64,000 nt of DNA from Rhodospirillales bacterium (GCA_017644185.1 JAEPMA010000002.1:429229-493228), one strand, 5' to 3'. Positions 43,754 through 53,861 are shown, counted from the stretch's first letter. Notes: generated by a model not told the origin, from the letters alone. Program-made: numbers and translations.

Positions 43754-45697
43754 TTACAGCGTGTAGTCGAGACCGAGCCAGAACACACGGCCGAGGTTGC
43801 CGTCTGTATCCGTGTAGTTCCCGGTGACTTCCTGGCCGAACCCGCGCTCGTCGGTGATGTTTTCGATCCGGGCGCGCAGCACGAGCTGTTCGTTGGCGGC
43901 ATACGACGCCCCAAGATCGAACCGCTCGAAGTCGTCGCGTTCGGTGGTGCTCCCCGACGCGTCGACAGAGGTGTAACCGGTGGAATAGAAAGCCGTCCCC
44001 CACAGGTTGATTTTTTCAGTCAACCCATAGTCGAGCCTGAGCGAGATCTGGTTTTCCGGGATCGAAGCGACCTGTGAGCCCCAGAAGATGTTGTGATTGA
44101 CCTCGGTGCCATCGCTGCGTGTCGCCGACACGTCGAGCACATGCATGTAACCGAGCGAACTCGTCAGATTGTCCGTCAGGTTCGCGAACACCTCGACTTC
44201 GAGACCGGATTGTTCCACCTCGACACTCTCAATCGCGCTGTTGTTCCGGCGCGGCACGTTCTCCTGCACCGTGTTGTAGAGGGCGATATCGAAATAGCCG
44301 CCGGTCCAACCTTGATTGAAACCGACCTCCATGGTGCGCGCCTCGACGATGCGGTCACCGTCCCCTGCCTCGTTGAGGGCATCCGTGCCGAAGTTCCCGT
44401 ACTTGCTGAAGAACCGGTTGAAACCCGTTGCGTAACTGGCACGAAGCTTTGTCTGCTTGAGCACATTGTACGCGGCGCCGCCCTCGTAGCTAAGCAACCC
44501 GTCCTTATCCAGGTTACCGGCCTGACCGATCCCATCGAGCACGATGTCGTTCTGGAACCAGGTGTAGCGAAGACCACCGTTGACGACGAGCGCGTCGCCG
44601 ATCGTAAAGGCGTTCTCGGTGTAGACGGCATAGTCCTCGAACTCGTTGTCCCACCGCTTGTCGCGTTTCGTGTTCACGTGCATCAACTGTGCGCCCAGAG
44701 AACCGTCGTAACGCACCCCCTCGTTGACATCGGTCTGCATGAAATGCTCGGCGTAGAAAATATTGTTCGTGATGCCCCGGTCACGGTTCCGATCCGGCCA
44801 GCGGGACGAACCGGTCTCGTAAATGTAACCGAGCCTTACGCTGTTATCTTCACTCAGGCGGCTGTCGAGGGTGGTGGCGGTGTAGACGGTGCGAGTGTCG
44901 ATGTCATTGACCTCGTCGTTACGGTAGATACGCGGATCACTACGGTCGTAGATTCCCAGAACCTCGAGCCGGGTATCTTCATTGAAGTTGTAGCCCGCCT
45001 TGGCGAGCCCCCCCAGAACCACCTGCTGCTCCAGATTGTCCGGGTCGCCGTTGTACGACCCGTAAAGCCCGCTGCCGGCAACGTAGTAATCCCACTTCCC
45101 GGTATGGTGACCGGCTTCGGCTTGTAACAACGCTTCGCGCGCCGTGCTGGCATCGAAGCTGAGCGCCTGGTGATTGTTATAGTTGCGCCCCGACTTGATC
45201 CGGGTGTCGATCACCCCACCATCGGTGCCGTCACCGTAGCTGACGCCACGGCTACCCTTCATGACCGCCATCCTGTCGATGGCGATGGTCGGCACCAGGG
45301 TGTTGGTGTAGCCACCGCCTTCCTGGCCCTGAATGCGCAACGCCGGGCCCCCGTCGATCGACGAGGCCGCGCCGAAGTCACCGAAGGTGCGGATCTTGGT
45401 TCCGCCGCCGAACCGGTCACCCTCGAACGGCTGGTTGATAATGCCGGGCACGTTATAACGGAATGCATCGCCGGAATTGACCGGGTTCAGGTTCTGCAGC
45501 ACGGCGCCACCTAGGTACGAATTCGTCCGGTTCGCATTCATCCCCTTTTCGACGTCGCGCATCAGTTGCTGTGATCGGTGAACGGACGATCCCTCGATGA
45601 CGACGGGATCAAGCGAGAACGTTTCCGCCGTCGTGTCGAACGACATCACACTAAGAAAAACGGCGGCCAAGCCGACCGTCTGAGAACTTCGTAACAT
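43754..45697 (-). CDS. TonB-dependent receptor
   Basis: 647 residues with a signal peptide (about 1-24), plug domain (FRYNVPGIINQPFEGDRFGGGTKIRTFGDFGAASSIDGGPALRIQG) and a C-terminal 22-strand barrel. The last residues RVFWLGLDYTL end in the aromatic/hydrophobic pattern recognised by the Bam machine. The ATG at 45697 has GAGG six bases upstream; a longer frame to 45805 has no signal sequence. Fur-like site upstream and PepSY gene downstream support iron-siderophore uptake. Confidence 0.92.
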   Translation of the reverse strand: MLRSSQTVGLAAVFLSVMSFDTTAETFSLDPVVIEGSSVHRSQQLMRDVEKGMNANRTNSYLGGAVLQNLNPVNSGDAFRYNVPGIINQPFEGDRFGGGTKIRTFGDFGAASSIDGGPALRIQGQEGGGYTNTLVPTIAIDRMAVMKGSRGVSYGDGTDGGVIDTRIKSGRNYNNHQALSFDASTAREALLQAEAGHHTGKWDYYVAGSGLYGSYNGDPDNLEQQVVLGGLAKAGYNFNEDTRLEVLGIYDRSDPRIYRNDEVNDIDTRTVYTATTLDSRLSEDNSVRLGYIYETGSSRWPDRNRDRGITNNIFYAEHFMQTDVNEGVRYDGSLGAQLMHVNTKRDKRWDNEFEDYAVYTENAFTIGDALVVNGGLRYTWFQNDIVLDGIGQAGNLDKDGLLSYEGGAAYNVLKQTKLRASYATGFNRFFSKYGNFGTDALNEAGDGDRIVEARTMEVGFNQGWTGGYFDIALYNTVQENVPRRNNSAIESVEVEQSGLEVEVFANLTDNLTSSLGYMHVLDVSATRSDGTEVNHNIFWGSQVASIPENQISLRLDYGLTEKINLWGTAFYSTGYTSVDASGSTTERDDFERFDLGASYAANEQLVLRARIENITDERGFGQEVTGNYTDTDGNLGRVFWLGLDYTL

Positions 45698-45784
45698 TGT
45701 CTTCCTCTCTTTAGAGCCTTCGTTTGTCAGGCATCCCCCCCCGGGGAAGCGGTGACACAGCCCTAAAGCAGAGACATCGTAAAT

Positions 45785-45803
45785 GCAAATGCTTCTTATT
45801 CTC
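45785..45803. promoter_or_regulatory. Fur-box-like site upstream of the TonB receptor
   Basis: The 19 bases GCAAATGCTTCTTATTCTC match the Fur consensus GATAATGATAATCATTATC at 12 positions by my hand count. It lies about 88 bp upstream of the receptor start. Other iron regulators (Irr/RirA) are possible. Confidence 0.5.
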
Positions 45804-45850
45804 ATTTATGATGTTGTTACGATATCGGGGTTTCGCCGTGGTGCACGACG

Positions 45851-45876
45851 AAAAAAGCCGGGGCAAACGCCCCGGC
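45851..45876 (-). terminator. Intrinsic terminator of the alpha/beta hydrolase gene
   Basis: On the minus strand: stem GCCGGGGC (from 45876), 4-nt loop, stem GCCCCGGC, then TTTTTT (45856-45851). It lies 30 bp downstream of the hydrolase stop. Confidence 0.85.
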
Positions 45877-45905
45877 CGGTTATCGGTCATTCCTCCGAAA
45901 ATCGC

Positions 45906-46709
45906 CTAGTTTCCGGCGACAATCCTGATCCACGCCGCGATCTTCTCAGCGGCGACGGCAGGTGCGCCTTTATGATCAGTGTCGGGCTCGAACATCTCCT
46001 TGAACGGCGTTTCCGGGATTTCCCGGTACCGCGCCTCCTTGACCTTCAACAACCCCTTGTAGTCGTCCGTCGGCACCACGTTCAGCACCGGGAGACCGGC
46101 GGGTAGTCGTTCATAGGTGCGCACCTGATTGAGCGGGCTATCCGTTGAGAACCACGCGAGATAGAGCTTGGCCGACGTCCGGATCGTGAAGCTGCCCTTG
46201 GAGCCCTCAAAATCATCGAAGTCGCCAAGCTCATCGCCCTTGCCGTCAGCGATCAGGCGGTCGGCTTTCTCCCGGCTGTCGGCCGTCTTTTTCTGCCAGA
46301 ACTTGGACGCCACGTTACCCCCAGGCGCAACCAGCACGACCCCATTTAGCGGCCGTTCACCCGCGTAAAACGCCGCGAATACTCCGCCCAGGCTGTGACC
46401 GATCAGGAACTGCTTGTCGACCCCCGCCGCCTTCATGTCGGCGAACGCCTGATCGATCTCGGCGATGCCGTCCGCGGGCGACGCGCCGTACGTGCGCTTC
46501 TTCGACCACGGCATTTCCAGATTGGCGACCCGAAACCCCTGCCCCTCAAGATACTCGGTCAGCGGTTTGACGAGGCCGTTCGGCATGCCGCCCTTGCCGT
46601 GCATAACCACCACGCCGATGTCGGCAGCCTGAACCCGCTCCGCCGACAGCACGATTGCCGTGACGAGAACCGCAAACAGAATAAAAACCCGATGAATAAG
46701 ACGGCGCAT
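45906..46709 (-). CDS. Secreted alpha/beta hydrolase
   Basis: 267 residues with a signal peptide (about 1-28, ending VQAAD). Nucleophile elbow GHSLGG in QFLIGHSLGGVFAAFYAG, with oxyanion segment VVMHGKGGMPNG near the N-terminus and a late His in DTDHKGAPAVAAEKI. Fits a dienelactone-hydrolase-like or DUF3530-like periplasmic esterase; substrate unknown. The frame extends to 46787 but the signal peptide begins at the ATG 46709. Confidence 0.8.
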   Translation of the reverse strand: MRRLIHRVFILFAVLVTAIVLSAERVQAADIGVVVMHGKGGMPNGLVKPLTEYLEGQGFRVANLEMPWSKKRTYGASPADGIAEIDQAFADMKAAGVDKQFLIGHSLGGVFAAFYAGERPLNGVVLVAPGGNVASKFWQKKTADSREKADRLIADGKGDELGDFDDFEGSKGSFTIRTSAKLYLAWFSTDSPLNQVRTYERLPAGLPVLNVVPTDDYKGLLKVKEARYREIPETPFKEMFEPDTDHKGAPAVAAEKIAAWIRIVAGN

Positions 46710-46912
46710 GGTTTCCAGCCCCGAACAACGGCATGGCCGTTCGCCATGCAAGCGTAGTCTAACGCCGGATCCGGAAACCGCGTGCATGAAAGATTCTCAT
46801 ACGACCGTCGCTTTACGGCACCAAGAGGAACCACTCGGCACCATCGATCGCCCGCGCCCCACCCTGCCTGCGGGGCTTTATTTAACGGGATCGCCGCGCT
46901 AGGAAGGCCGGC

Positions 46913-48577
46913 ATGGAATTACTGCTGGGCCTCCGCACGAAACTATTCGGCGACGTCGGAACCGTCTTCATCGTCTCACTCGCGATCGTCACGGGCTTTG
47001 TCGCAACGGCGGCGGTCGCTCCGGAAGATGTCGAGCGCATTGCAGCGGTCGTCCTTGACGCGACCGCAACCAGATTCGGCTGGATCTATCTGCTGGTGAC
47101 GACCGGTTTCGTGATTTTCACTCTGTTCCTGGCGGCCTCCCGGTTCGGCAAGATCCGCCTGGGGCCGGCGGATGAAGAGCCCGAATTTTCGTTCGCGAGT
47201 TGGCTTGCCATGATCTTCTCGGCGGGCATGGGCGTCGGCCTCGTGTTCTGGGGTGTCGCCGAACCGATGATGCACTTCAATGAACCACCCCTCGATATCG
47301 GCACCCCCCGCACGGCGGAAACGGCGCAGGTCGGCATGCGCTATGCGTTCTTTCACTGGGGCTTTCACCAGTGGGCCAACTTCAGCGTTGTCGGTCTTGC
47401 CATCGCCTACGTTCGTTTCCGGCATAGCAGCCGGGGCCTGATCAGCGAGACCTTGCGTCCTTTACTGGGGGATCGCGTCGATCGCGGCTGGGGCAAGATC
47501 ATCGACATCCTGACCGTGGTGTCGACGGTATTCGGGGTTGCCACCACGCTCGGCCTGGGGGCGCTGCAGATCAACAGCGGCCTCGCCAAGATGACGCCGA
47601 TCACCTACGGCTTCACGTCGCAGTTCGCCATCATCGGCGCGCTCGGCTTGATGTATATGGCGTCCGCCATGACGCCCCTCGACAAGGGCATCCGACATCT
47701 CAGCAACGCCAACATGATCCTGGCGGCGGTTATTCTGCTGGCCGTCATCGCGTTCGGCCCGACATCCTTCATTTTCGGTGTCATGACGCAAACGCTCGGG
47801 GAATACCTCGGCCACCTCGTGGAAATGAGCCTGGTGACGAGTCCCTACTCCGACGAAGGCTGGGTCGAGCAGTGGACCATGTTCTACTGGGCGTGGGGAT
47901 TGAGCTGGGCACCGTTCGTCGGCAGCTTCATCGCGCGTATATCGCGCGGGCGTACCGTGCGCGAATTCGTCGTCGGCGTCATGATCGTACCGGTCGCACT
48001 CAGCATGCTCTGGTTTTCCGGGTTCGGTGGCTCGGCGATTTACTTCGAGCTGTTCGGCGGCGATCCGGGGATCGCAGACGCCGTGGCGCGCGAGGCACCG
48101 GCCGGTCTTTTCGCATTGCTGGAACAACTACCATGGAGCGACGGCCTCGCCGTCGCCGCCATCGCGCTGGTCTGCATGTTCGTCGTCACGTCGGCCGACT
48201 CGGCGACGTTCGTGCTCGGCATGTTCACATCCAAAGGCGTCCTGAACCCGACCCGGTTCCTGCGCGGCCTGTGGGGCACCCTGCAATTGTTGATGGCGGC
48301 CGTGCTGTTGTTAAGCGGCGGGCTTTACGGTCTGCAGACCGTGTCGATCATCGCGGCGTTCCCGTTCATGATCCTGATGATCCTGATCGCGATTTCTCTG
48401 TACAAAGATTTTGCCTTCGATATCGCCCAGGAGAATGAGACCAACCGCGTGCTTCGCGAACGCGTGGAAATGCTGCTGCTGCGGGAGGCCGAACGTGAGG
48501 AAGCCCGCCAGATCGCCGAGGAAACCCACCCGACCGCACCCGACACCGAAGAAGAAACGTCTTCGCCGCCGGCATAG
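46913..48577 (+). CDS. BCCT family transporter (betaine/choline/carnitine type)
   Basis: 554 residues with 12 predicted helices. The Gly-rich motif GMGVGLVFWGVAEP and the aromatic substrate box WTMFYWAWGLSWAPFVGSFIARISRGRTVREF are characteristic. A hydrophilic C-terminal tail of about 55 residues with many Glu/Arg (REEAREEARQIAEE type) is consistent with osmosensing BCCT members such as BetP. Substrate choice (betaine, choline, ectoine, DMSP) is not determined. Confidence 0.93.
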   Translation: MELLLGLRTKLFGDVGTVFIVSLAIVTGFVATAAVAPEDVERIAAVVLDATATRFGWIYLLVTTGFVIFTLFLAASRFGKIRLGPADEEPEFSFASWLAMIFSAGMGVGLVFWGVAEPMMHFNEPPLDIGTPRTAETAQVGMRYAFFHWGFHQWANFSVVGLAIAYVRFRHSSRGLISETLRPLLGDRVDRGWGKIIDILTVVSTVFGVATTLGLGALQINSGLAKMTPITYGFTSQFAIIGALGLMYMASAMTPLDKGIRHLSNANMILAAVILLAVIAFGPTSFIFGVMTQTLGEYLGHLVEMSLVTSPYSDEGWVEQWTMFYWAWGLSWAPFVGSFIARISRGRTVREFVVGVMIVPVALSMLWFSGFGGSAIYFELFGGDPGIADAVAREAPAGLFALLEQLPWSDGLAVAAIALVCMFVVTSADSATFVLGMFTSKGVLNPTRFLRGLWGTLQLLMAAVLLLSGGLYGLQTVSIIAAFPFMILMILIAISLYKDFAFDIAQENETNRVLRERVEMLLLREAEREEARQIAEETHPTAPDTEEETSSPPA

Positions 48578-48587
48578 GAAACTGGGT

Positions 48588-49199
48588 TTAACGTGCCGGG
48601 CGTTTGAATTTCTTGCGGGCCCGGTCGACCTTGGCGCGGATCACGCAATCGTCGACGTGATCGTTGACCATTCCCATCGCCTGCATGAATGAGAACACCG
48701 TGGTCGGACCGACGAACTTCCAGCCGCGTTTCTTGAGATCCTTGGAGATCGCCGTCGATGTGGGCGACGTCGACATGGTTTGTGGTTTCGGGACTTCCTT
48801 GGGATCAGGCTCCAAGCCCCAGAAATAGGCCGCCAGCGAGCCATATTCGGCGACCATTTCACGTGCCCGTTTCGCGTTATTGATGGCCGCTTCGATCTTG
48901 CCCCGATGGCGGATGATCCCGGCATCCTGAAGAAGCCGCTCGACATCTTTTTCCGTGAACTTCGCCACCTTGTTGAAGTCGAAGCCCTTGAACGCTTTTC
49001 GGAAGTTTTCACGCTTATCCAGGATGGTGCGCCAGCTCAGACCGGACTGAAACCCTTCCAGGCAGATCTTCTCGAACAAACGAATATCGTCGTCGACCGG
49101 GTAGCCCCATTCGTTGTCGTGATAGGGGAAGAAATCGTCCGTCGCCGCACACCAGCCGCAGCGCGGCTTGCCGTCGGGACCGGGAACGGTCTTGCTCAT
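48588..49199 (-). CDS. tag: DNA-3-methyladenine glycosylase I (Tag)
   Basis: 203 residues. The N-terminal RCGWCAATDDFFPYHDNEWGYPVDDDIRLFEKICLEGFQSGLSW is typical of Tag; the zinc site (Cys/His at both termini) is complete with DDC and the C-terminal region after FVGPTTVFSFMQAMGMVNDHVDDC. Removes 3-methyladenine from alkylated DNA. Convergent with the BCCT gene. Confidence 0.94.
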   Translation of the reverse strand: MSKTVPGPDGKPRCGWCAATDDFFPYHDNEWGYPVDDDIRLFEKICLEGFQSGLSWRTILDKRENFRKAFKGFDFNKVAKFTEKDVERLLQDAGIIRHRGKIEAAINNAKRAREMVAEYGSLAAYFWGLEPDPKEVPKPQTMSTSPTSTAISKDLKKRGWKFVGPTTVFSFMQAMGMVNDHVDDCVIRAKVDRARKKFKRPAR

Positions 49200-49251
49200 G
49201 CGATGTATCCTCCATACGCGGCGATCGAGTGACCACCGCGCGAACGGCGGA

Positions 49252-50730
49252 TCACCACTGGCGGCAAACGTACTTCATGTCCATGAATTCTTCCATGCCG
49301 AAGCGCGAGCCTTCGCGGCCGAGGCCGGATTCCTTCACGCCCCCGAACGGGATCGGCGGGCCCGTCAGCTTGGTGCGGTTGACCGCGACCATGCCGAACT
49401 GCAGACCGCGGCTGAATTTATAAATCCGCCGGGGATCCATGGTGTGGAGATAGGCGACAAGCCCGTACCCGGTGGCGTTGGCGCGCTTCAGAACATCCGC
49501 TTCGTCGTCGAACGGCAGAACGGCGGCGACCGGCCCGAAGGTTTCATCCGACAGGATTTCGGCGTCGTCAGGGACGTCGGTCAAAAGCGTGGGTTGGAAA
49601 AAGTTGGGGCCCGCCGCGTGCGGCATCCCCCCGACCATGACCTTCGCGCCCTTCGCCTTGGCGTCCTCGACATGTTCGATTTGCTTTTTGACCGCGGCTT
49701 CGTTCATCAAGGGGCCGATATCGCAATCGTCGAGCCCCTTGCCGACGGTCAGCTTCTCGATCTTCTCGGCAAACCCCTTGCAGAACCGATCATAGACGCT
49801 GCGATGCACGAAGAACCTGTTCGCCGCCAGGCAGTCCTGCCCACTTGTCGCGAACTTGGCCTTGATGGCTTCCTCAAGGGCGAAATCCATATCCGCGTCA
49901 TCGAACAGAATAAACGGGGCATGCCCACCCAGTTCCAGAATCATATGCTTCATCGTGTCGGCGGACTTCCGGTACAACATCTTGCCGACGCGGGTCGACC
50001 CGGTGAACGAAAGCACCCGCACGCGTTTATCGTCCATCCATGGGGACACCACCGTGTCAGGGATTCCGGCGACGACGTTGAACGTGCCGTTTGGGAATCC
50101 GGCGCGTTCGGCGAGAACGGCCAGCGCCAGCGCCGACAACGGGGTTTCGTGCGACGGATGCGCGACGACCGTACATCCGGCGGCCAACGCGGCGGACGCC
50201 TTTCGGGTCAGCATCGCAGACGGGAAGTTCCACGGCGTTACCAACGCGGCGATGCCTTTGGGCTCACGCCAGACTTCCATTTCTGCGTCTTCCAGGTGCG
50301 ACGTGACGGATTCGATGTTGGGGCGCTTCGCCTCTTCCGCATAAAACTCAACGAATGACGACGCATAATCGATCTCGCCACGCGCTTCGGAACGCGGCTT
50401 ACCCTGCTCAACCGACATGATCAGCGCCAGGTCTTCTTTGTGGGCGCGCATCAGGTCGTACCAGCGTTTCAGATACTCGGCGCGGACCTGTGGAATTGCC
50501 GATCCCCAGGCCGGGAACGCGGCATCCGCCGCATCGACGGCTTCGCGCGCTTCGCGCTCACCCAGCGCCGCGACGGTGGCGACATATGACCCATCCGCCG
50601 GATCGGTGACGTCGAACGACGACGACGACCCCACCCACTTGCCATTAATGAAGCTCTCGGTTTTCAACAACTCGAGGTCGTCGAGCAATGACGTAAAACG
50701 CTGGTCGAATTTGTTCTTGTCGGAGGACAT
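49252..50730 (-). CDS. NAD(P)-dependent succinate-semialdehyde dehydrogenase-like ALDH
   Basis: 492 residues of the aldehyde dehydrogenase superfamily. Catalytic Cys in TSGQDCLAANRFFVH, general base Glu in LELGGHAPFILFDDADMD, nucleotide loop FTGSTRVGKML. The closest family by pattern (PIPFGGVKESGLGREGSRFGMEEFMDMKYVC) is GabD-type succinate-semialdehyde dehydrogenase. Frame runs to 50814 but the ATG at 50730 gives the normal length. Confidence 0.9.
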   Translation of the reverse strand: MSSDKNKFDQRFTSLLDDLELLKTESFINGKWVGSSSSFDVTDPADGSYVATVAALGEREAREAVDAADAAFPAWGSAIPQVRAEYLKRWYDLMRAHKEDLALIMSVEQGKPRSEARGEIDYASSFVEFYAEEAKRPNIESVTSHLEDAEMEVWREPKGIAALVTPWNFPSAMLTRKASAALAAGCTVVAHPSHETPLSALALAVLAERAGFPNGTFNVVAGIPDTVVSPWMDDKRVRVLSFTGSTRVGKMLYRKSADTMKHMILELGGHAPFILFDDADMDFALEEAIKAKFATSGQDCLAANRFFVHRSVYDRFCKGFAEKIEKLTVGKGLDDCDIGPLMNEAAVKKQIEHVEDAKAKGAKVMVGGMPHAAGPNFFQPTLLTDVPDDAEILSDETFGPVAAVLPFDDEADVLKRANATGYGLVAYLHTMDPRRIYKFSRGLQFGMVAVNRTKLTGPPIPFGGVKESGLGREGSRFGMEEFMDMKYVCRQW

Positions 50731-50878
50731 CAAACACCCGTTCAGGTTGGAGAAGTTCCGGGCGGCGTCATGCCGACACGCGGCAAGCCGCTGACGGCGC
50801 GCACGAGCGATCATACCCGGCTAGGAGATCCCTATCCGAATAACATGCCCGCCCCCAGGCTTTCAACCGGCCGCCCCG

Positions 50879-51334
50879 TCACGCGCCTCTGCGGCGGCGT
50901 TCGAACCAGCCAGCGATCAGAAAGGTGATCAGGGTCAGAATCGTGACGACGCCGGCGATATGGAAGTACCCGGCGCCACACGCGAGACCGATGCCCCCCG
51001 CGACCCAGATCCCGGCCCCTGTGGTCAATCCGGCGACGTCGTTATTTCCGCGGATGAAGGCGCCCGCACCCAAAAACCCGATGCCGGTGATCACACCCTC
51101 GATGACGCGTGACGGGTCCGGGGAAAGCCCCTCCGCATCCTTGAGCCCACCGAGCGCGAACTCGATGAAGATCAGGAAGAACGTCGCCGAACCGATACAG
51201 ACGAGCGTGTGGGTTTTCAAACCCGCGGGCTTGTTCTTGCGCTCACGCTCCCAGCCGATCAACAACCCGCATAAGGCGGCGGCAACCAGCCGCAACATGA
51301 GCACCTCCAGCGAGACTTCCGCTTGCTCGATCAT
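50879..51334 (-). CDS. MgtC/SapB family membrane protein
   Basis: 151 residues with four to five hydrophobic segments. LVAAALCGLLIGWERERKNKPAGLKTHTLVCIGSATFFL and GVITGIGFLGAGAFIRGN...GLTTGAGIWVAGGIGLACG are the defining MgtC blocks. Family members affect Mg2+ limitation survival and ATP synthase in pathogens; the role here is unknown. The start ATG at 51334 has GGAGG seven bases upstream. Confidence 0.88.
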   Translation of the reverse strand: MIEQAEVSLEVLMLRLVAAALCGLLIGWERERKNKPAGLKTHTLVCIGSATFFLIFIEFALGGLKDAEGLSPDPSRVIEGVITGIGFLGAGAFIRGNNDVAGLTTGAGIWVAGGIGLACGAGYFHIAGVVTILTLITFLIAGWFERRRRGA

Positions 51335-51454
51335 CCAGATCCCTCCGGTCATCCTCTAACGACGCACTGAAGAGACAACGCCCGGGCGATCAAAAGGTTC
51401 CCACATTCGATTTTGCACGCGTCGGAAATAACACTTGAGGCCACACCCCAATAT

Positions 51455-51473
51455 TAGTAAAGTAACTTTACTA
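51455..51473. promoter_or_regulatory. MarR-type operator 1
   Basis: TAGTAAAGTAACTTTACTA, a perfect 9+9 palindrome around one base. It lies 84 bp before the oxidoreductase start and 121 bp before the MgtC-like start (opposite strand). Same sequence type as at 55849 and 59072. Confidence 0.85.
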
Positions 51474-51556
51474 TTTTTAACGCTGATACGTTGCCGCCTT
51501 GACTGTCAAAGGCACATCCGGTCACTCCGGGCAGGGCGGCGAGCGACGGACCCATC

Positions 51557-52519
51557 ATGACCGATCAAACGACGACTGCATACGTCGAGAAAATCATCGA
51601 TGAATGCAAAGAGATTAAATCCTTCATCCTCAGGCCATCCGACCCTTCCGTATTTCAGGGAATCGAGGCCGGCGCCCATATTGACCTGCATATCCAGGGG
51701 TATGTGCGCCAGTATTCGCTTTGCAACGGTCCGGACGAGAGAGATATCCTGCAAATCGCCGTAAAGAAGGAGCCGGGCTCCCGTGGCGGCTCGCGGGCCG
51801 TCCACGAGACGATCGACACCGGCGACGGCGTCACGATCAGCGGGCCGAGGAACAACTTTCCCCTCGCCCCCGACGCGGAAGCCCATCTTCTGATTGCGGG
51901 CGGAATCGGCATCACCCCCCTTCTCAGCATGGCGCGCTACCTCGGCGCCGGATCAGTCCCATACCGCCTCGTCTATTTCGCGAGGTCTTGGGATCATGTC
52001 GCGTTTAGAGAGGAACTCGAGACCGGGATTATGCGCGAGCACACGGATATCGTCACCGGCCTTTCCCCCGAGGAAACGTCGAGGGAGTTACAGCGCATCA
52101 TCACCGATCAATCATCAAGCACTCATATTTATGCATGTGGCCCGCAACCGCTACTGGACACCGTTAAAAACATCGCCGGGCAGGAGCGCCCCTCGGCCAC
52201 GCTTCATTTCGAGTATTTTTCGAAAGAGCCCGCGCCGCCTTCATCCGACGACAGATCTTTCGACGTCGTGCTCCAACGATCCGGCAAGACTTTCAATGTA
52301 CCGGCGGACAAATCGATTGCCGCCGTCCTCCACGAGAACGGTATCGACGTGCCGGTGTCCTGCGAACAGGGTATCTGTGGCACCTGTCTAACCACCGTGA
52401 TCGAGGGCGAACCGGATCACCGCGACGAGGTCCTGTCGGATGATATGCGCGACGACGGTGATCTGATGGCGTTATGCGTGTCACGCGCCAAGGGCGACAA
52501 AATCGTCATCGATCTCTGA
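51557..52519 (+). CDS. Rieske oxygenase reductase (FMN/FAD, NAD, 2Fe-2S ferredoxin)
   Basis: 320 residues in the phthalate-dioxygenase-reductase order. Flavin motif RQYSL at 51-55, NAD-binding GGIGITPLLSM at 115-125 and ACGPQPLL at 193-200. The C-terminal plant-type 2Fe-2S ferredoxin has Cys 269, 274, 277 and 307 (CEQGICGTC...C). It supplies electrons from NADH to a Rieske oxygenase, and the matching oxygenase (57807) is controlled by the same palindromic operator, although it lies on the other strand and 5 kb away. Confidence 0.92.
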   Translation: MTDQTTTAYVEKIIDECKEIKSFILRPSDPSVFQGIEAGAHIDLHIQGYVRQYSLCNGPDERDILQIAVKKEPGSRGGSRAVHETIDTGDGVTISGPRNNFPLAPDAEAHLLIAGGIGITPLLSMARYLGAGSVPYRLVYFARSWDHVAFREELETGIMREHTDIVTGLSPEETSRELQRIITDQSSSTHIYACGPQPLLDTVKNIAGQERPSATLHFEYFSKEPAPPSSDDRSFDVVLQRSGKTFNVPADKSIAAVLHENGIDVPVSCEQGICGTCLTTVIEGEPDHRDEVLSDDMRDDGDLMALCVSRAKGDKIVIDL

Positions 52520-52553
52520 GTTAGGCCGGAAGACCCCACCCACGCCGGGGGCC

Positions 52554-53861
52554 TTACTCCATCAATCCCGGCAACCAGACCACGATCTCGGGGAACAACA
52601 CGAACAGTGACAGGGCGATGATGTCCATCACCAGGAACCACATGATCCCCTTGAAGATCATCTTCAGCGGGACGGAGTTGTTCAGCGCCGCGTTGATGAC
52701 GTAGACGTTCAGCCCCACCGGCGGCGTCACCATCCCGATTTCGAGTAGCTTCACGACAATGATCCCGAACCACACCAGATCCATGTTGGCACTCTCGACC
52801 AACGGCAGAATGATCGGGAGCGTCAGTAGCAACAAACCGATCGACTCGATGAAGCAGCCGAGCACCAGATAGAGCATGGCGACGACCAGAATGATTCCCA
52901 GTTGCGACGTCGCCTCGGACACGAACAACTCGGTGAGGAAAGTGGGCACACCGCTCAACGCCATGAACCGCGCCAGGAGAACGGTGGCAATGACGATGAC
53001 GAAGACACTCGCCGTGCCGCAAAGCGTCTGGTTCACCGACTCTTTCATACTGGCCAGCGTCAGACCGCCCTTAAACCAAGCAATGACGATCGCCAGCACG
53101 GCACCAACCGCCCCGGCTTCGGCCGGGCTGAAAATGCCGACCGTGATGCCTGAGAGCACGCTCACGATCAGAACCGGCAGCGGCCAGACTTCGCGAAGCG
53201 CCGCTGAGATCTCGGGCCAGGTGGGCTTGTCGGTATTCGGCGGCGCCAGTTCAGGATTGAGCTTGCAACGCACGATAATCATCGTCGCGTACAACACCGC
53301 CGTCACGAGCCCCGGTATGACACCGGCGAGGAACAACTGCCCGACAGGGGCACCCGCGAAAAACCCATATAAGATCAGCAGAATACTGGGGGGAATCAAC
53401 GACCCCAACGTGCCGGCCGACGCGATTACAGCGCTCGCGAGCCCTCGGTCGTATTTGAAACGCAGCATTTCCGGCGTCGCGATCTTGGCCATCGCCGACG
53501 CCGTCGCCATGCTCGAGCCCGACGCCGCCGACAACAGGGCCGTGGCCCCGACACTGGCGATCGCGAGGCCGCCGGGCAGCCGTGAAAGCAGAAGCCGGCA
53601 GGCCTGGAACAGCCCGCGCGAAAGTCCTGCGTTTGACGATACATAGCCCATCAGGAGGAACATCGGCACCGCCATCAGGTTCCAGTCCCCGACGAAGCTG
53701 TAGGGCACCGACGCCAGCGTTCCGATCGCCGCCTGAAGATTGACGATCTGGGCAATCCCAACGAAGGAAACAAGCGCCAAGGCCGGGCCGATCGGCATAC
53801 CGGCCGCCATCATGACGAAACCGGCCAACACCCCAACGGCGCCCAAAGTCAGATTATCCAA
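52554..53861 (-). CDS. dctM: TRAP transporter large permease (DctM)
   Basis: 435 residues, about 12 helices, with LSAASGSSMATASAMAKIATPEML, SAGTLGSLIPPSILLILYG and GMVTPPVGLNVYVINAA as DctM hallmarks. It converges with the reductase gene and follows the small permease by 86 bp. Confidence 0.93.
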   Translation of the reverse strand: MDNLTLGAVGVLAGFVMMAAGMPIGPALALVSFVGIAQIVNLQAAIGTLASVPYSFVGDWNLMAVPMFLLMGYVSSNAGLSRGLFQACRLLLSRLPGGLAIASVGATALLSAASGSSMATASAMAKIATPEMLRFKYDRGLASAVIASAGTLGSLIPPSILLILYGFFAGAPVGQLFLAGVIPGLVTAVLYATMIIVRCKLNPELAPPNTDKPTWPEISAALREVWPLPVLIVSVLSGITVGIFSPAEAGAVGAVLAIVIAWFKGGLTLASMKESVNQTLCGTASVFVIVIATVLLARFMALSGVPTFLTELFVSEATSQLGIILVVAMLYLVLGCFIESIGLLLLTLPIILPLVESANMDLVWFGIIVVKLLEIGMVTPPVGLNVYVINAALNNSVPLKMIFKGIMWFLVMDIIALSLFVLFPEIVVWLPGLME

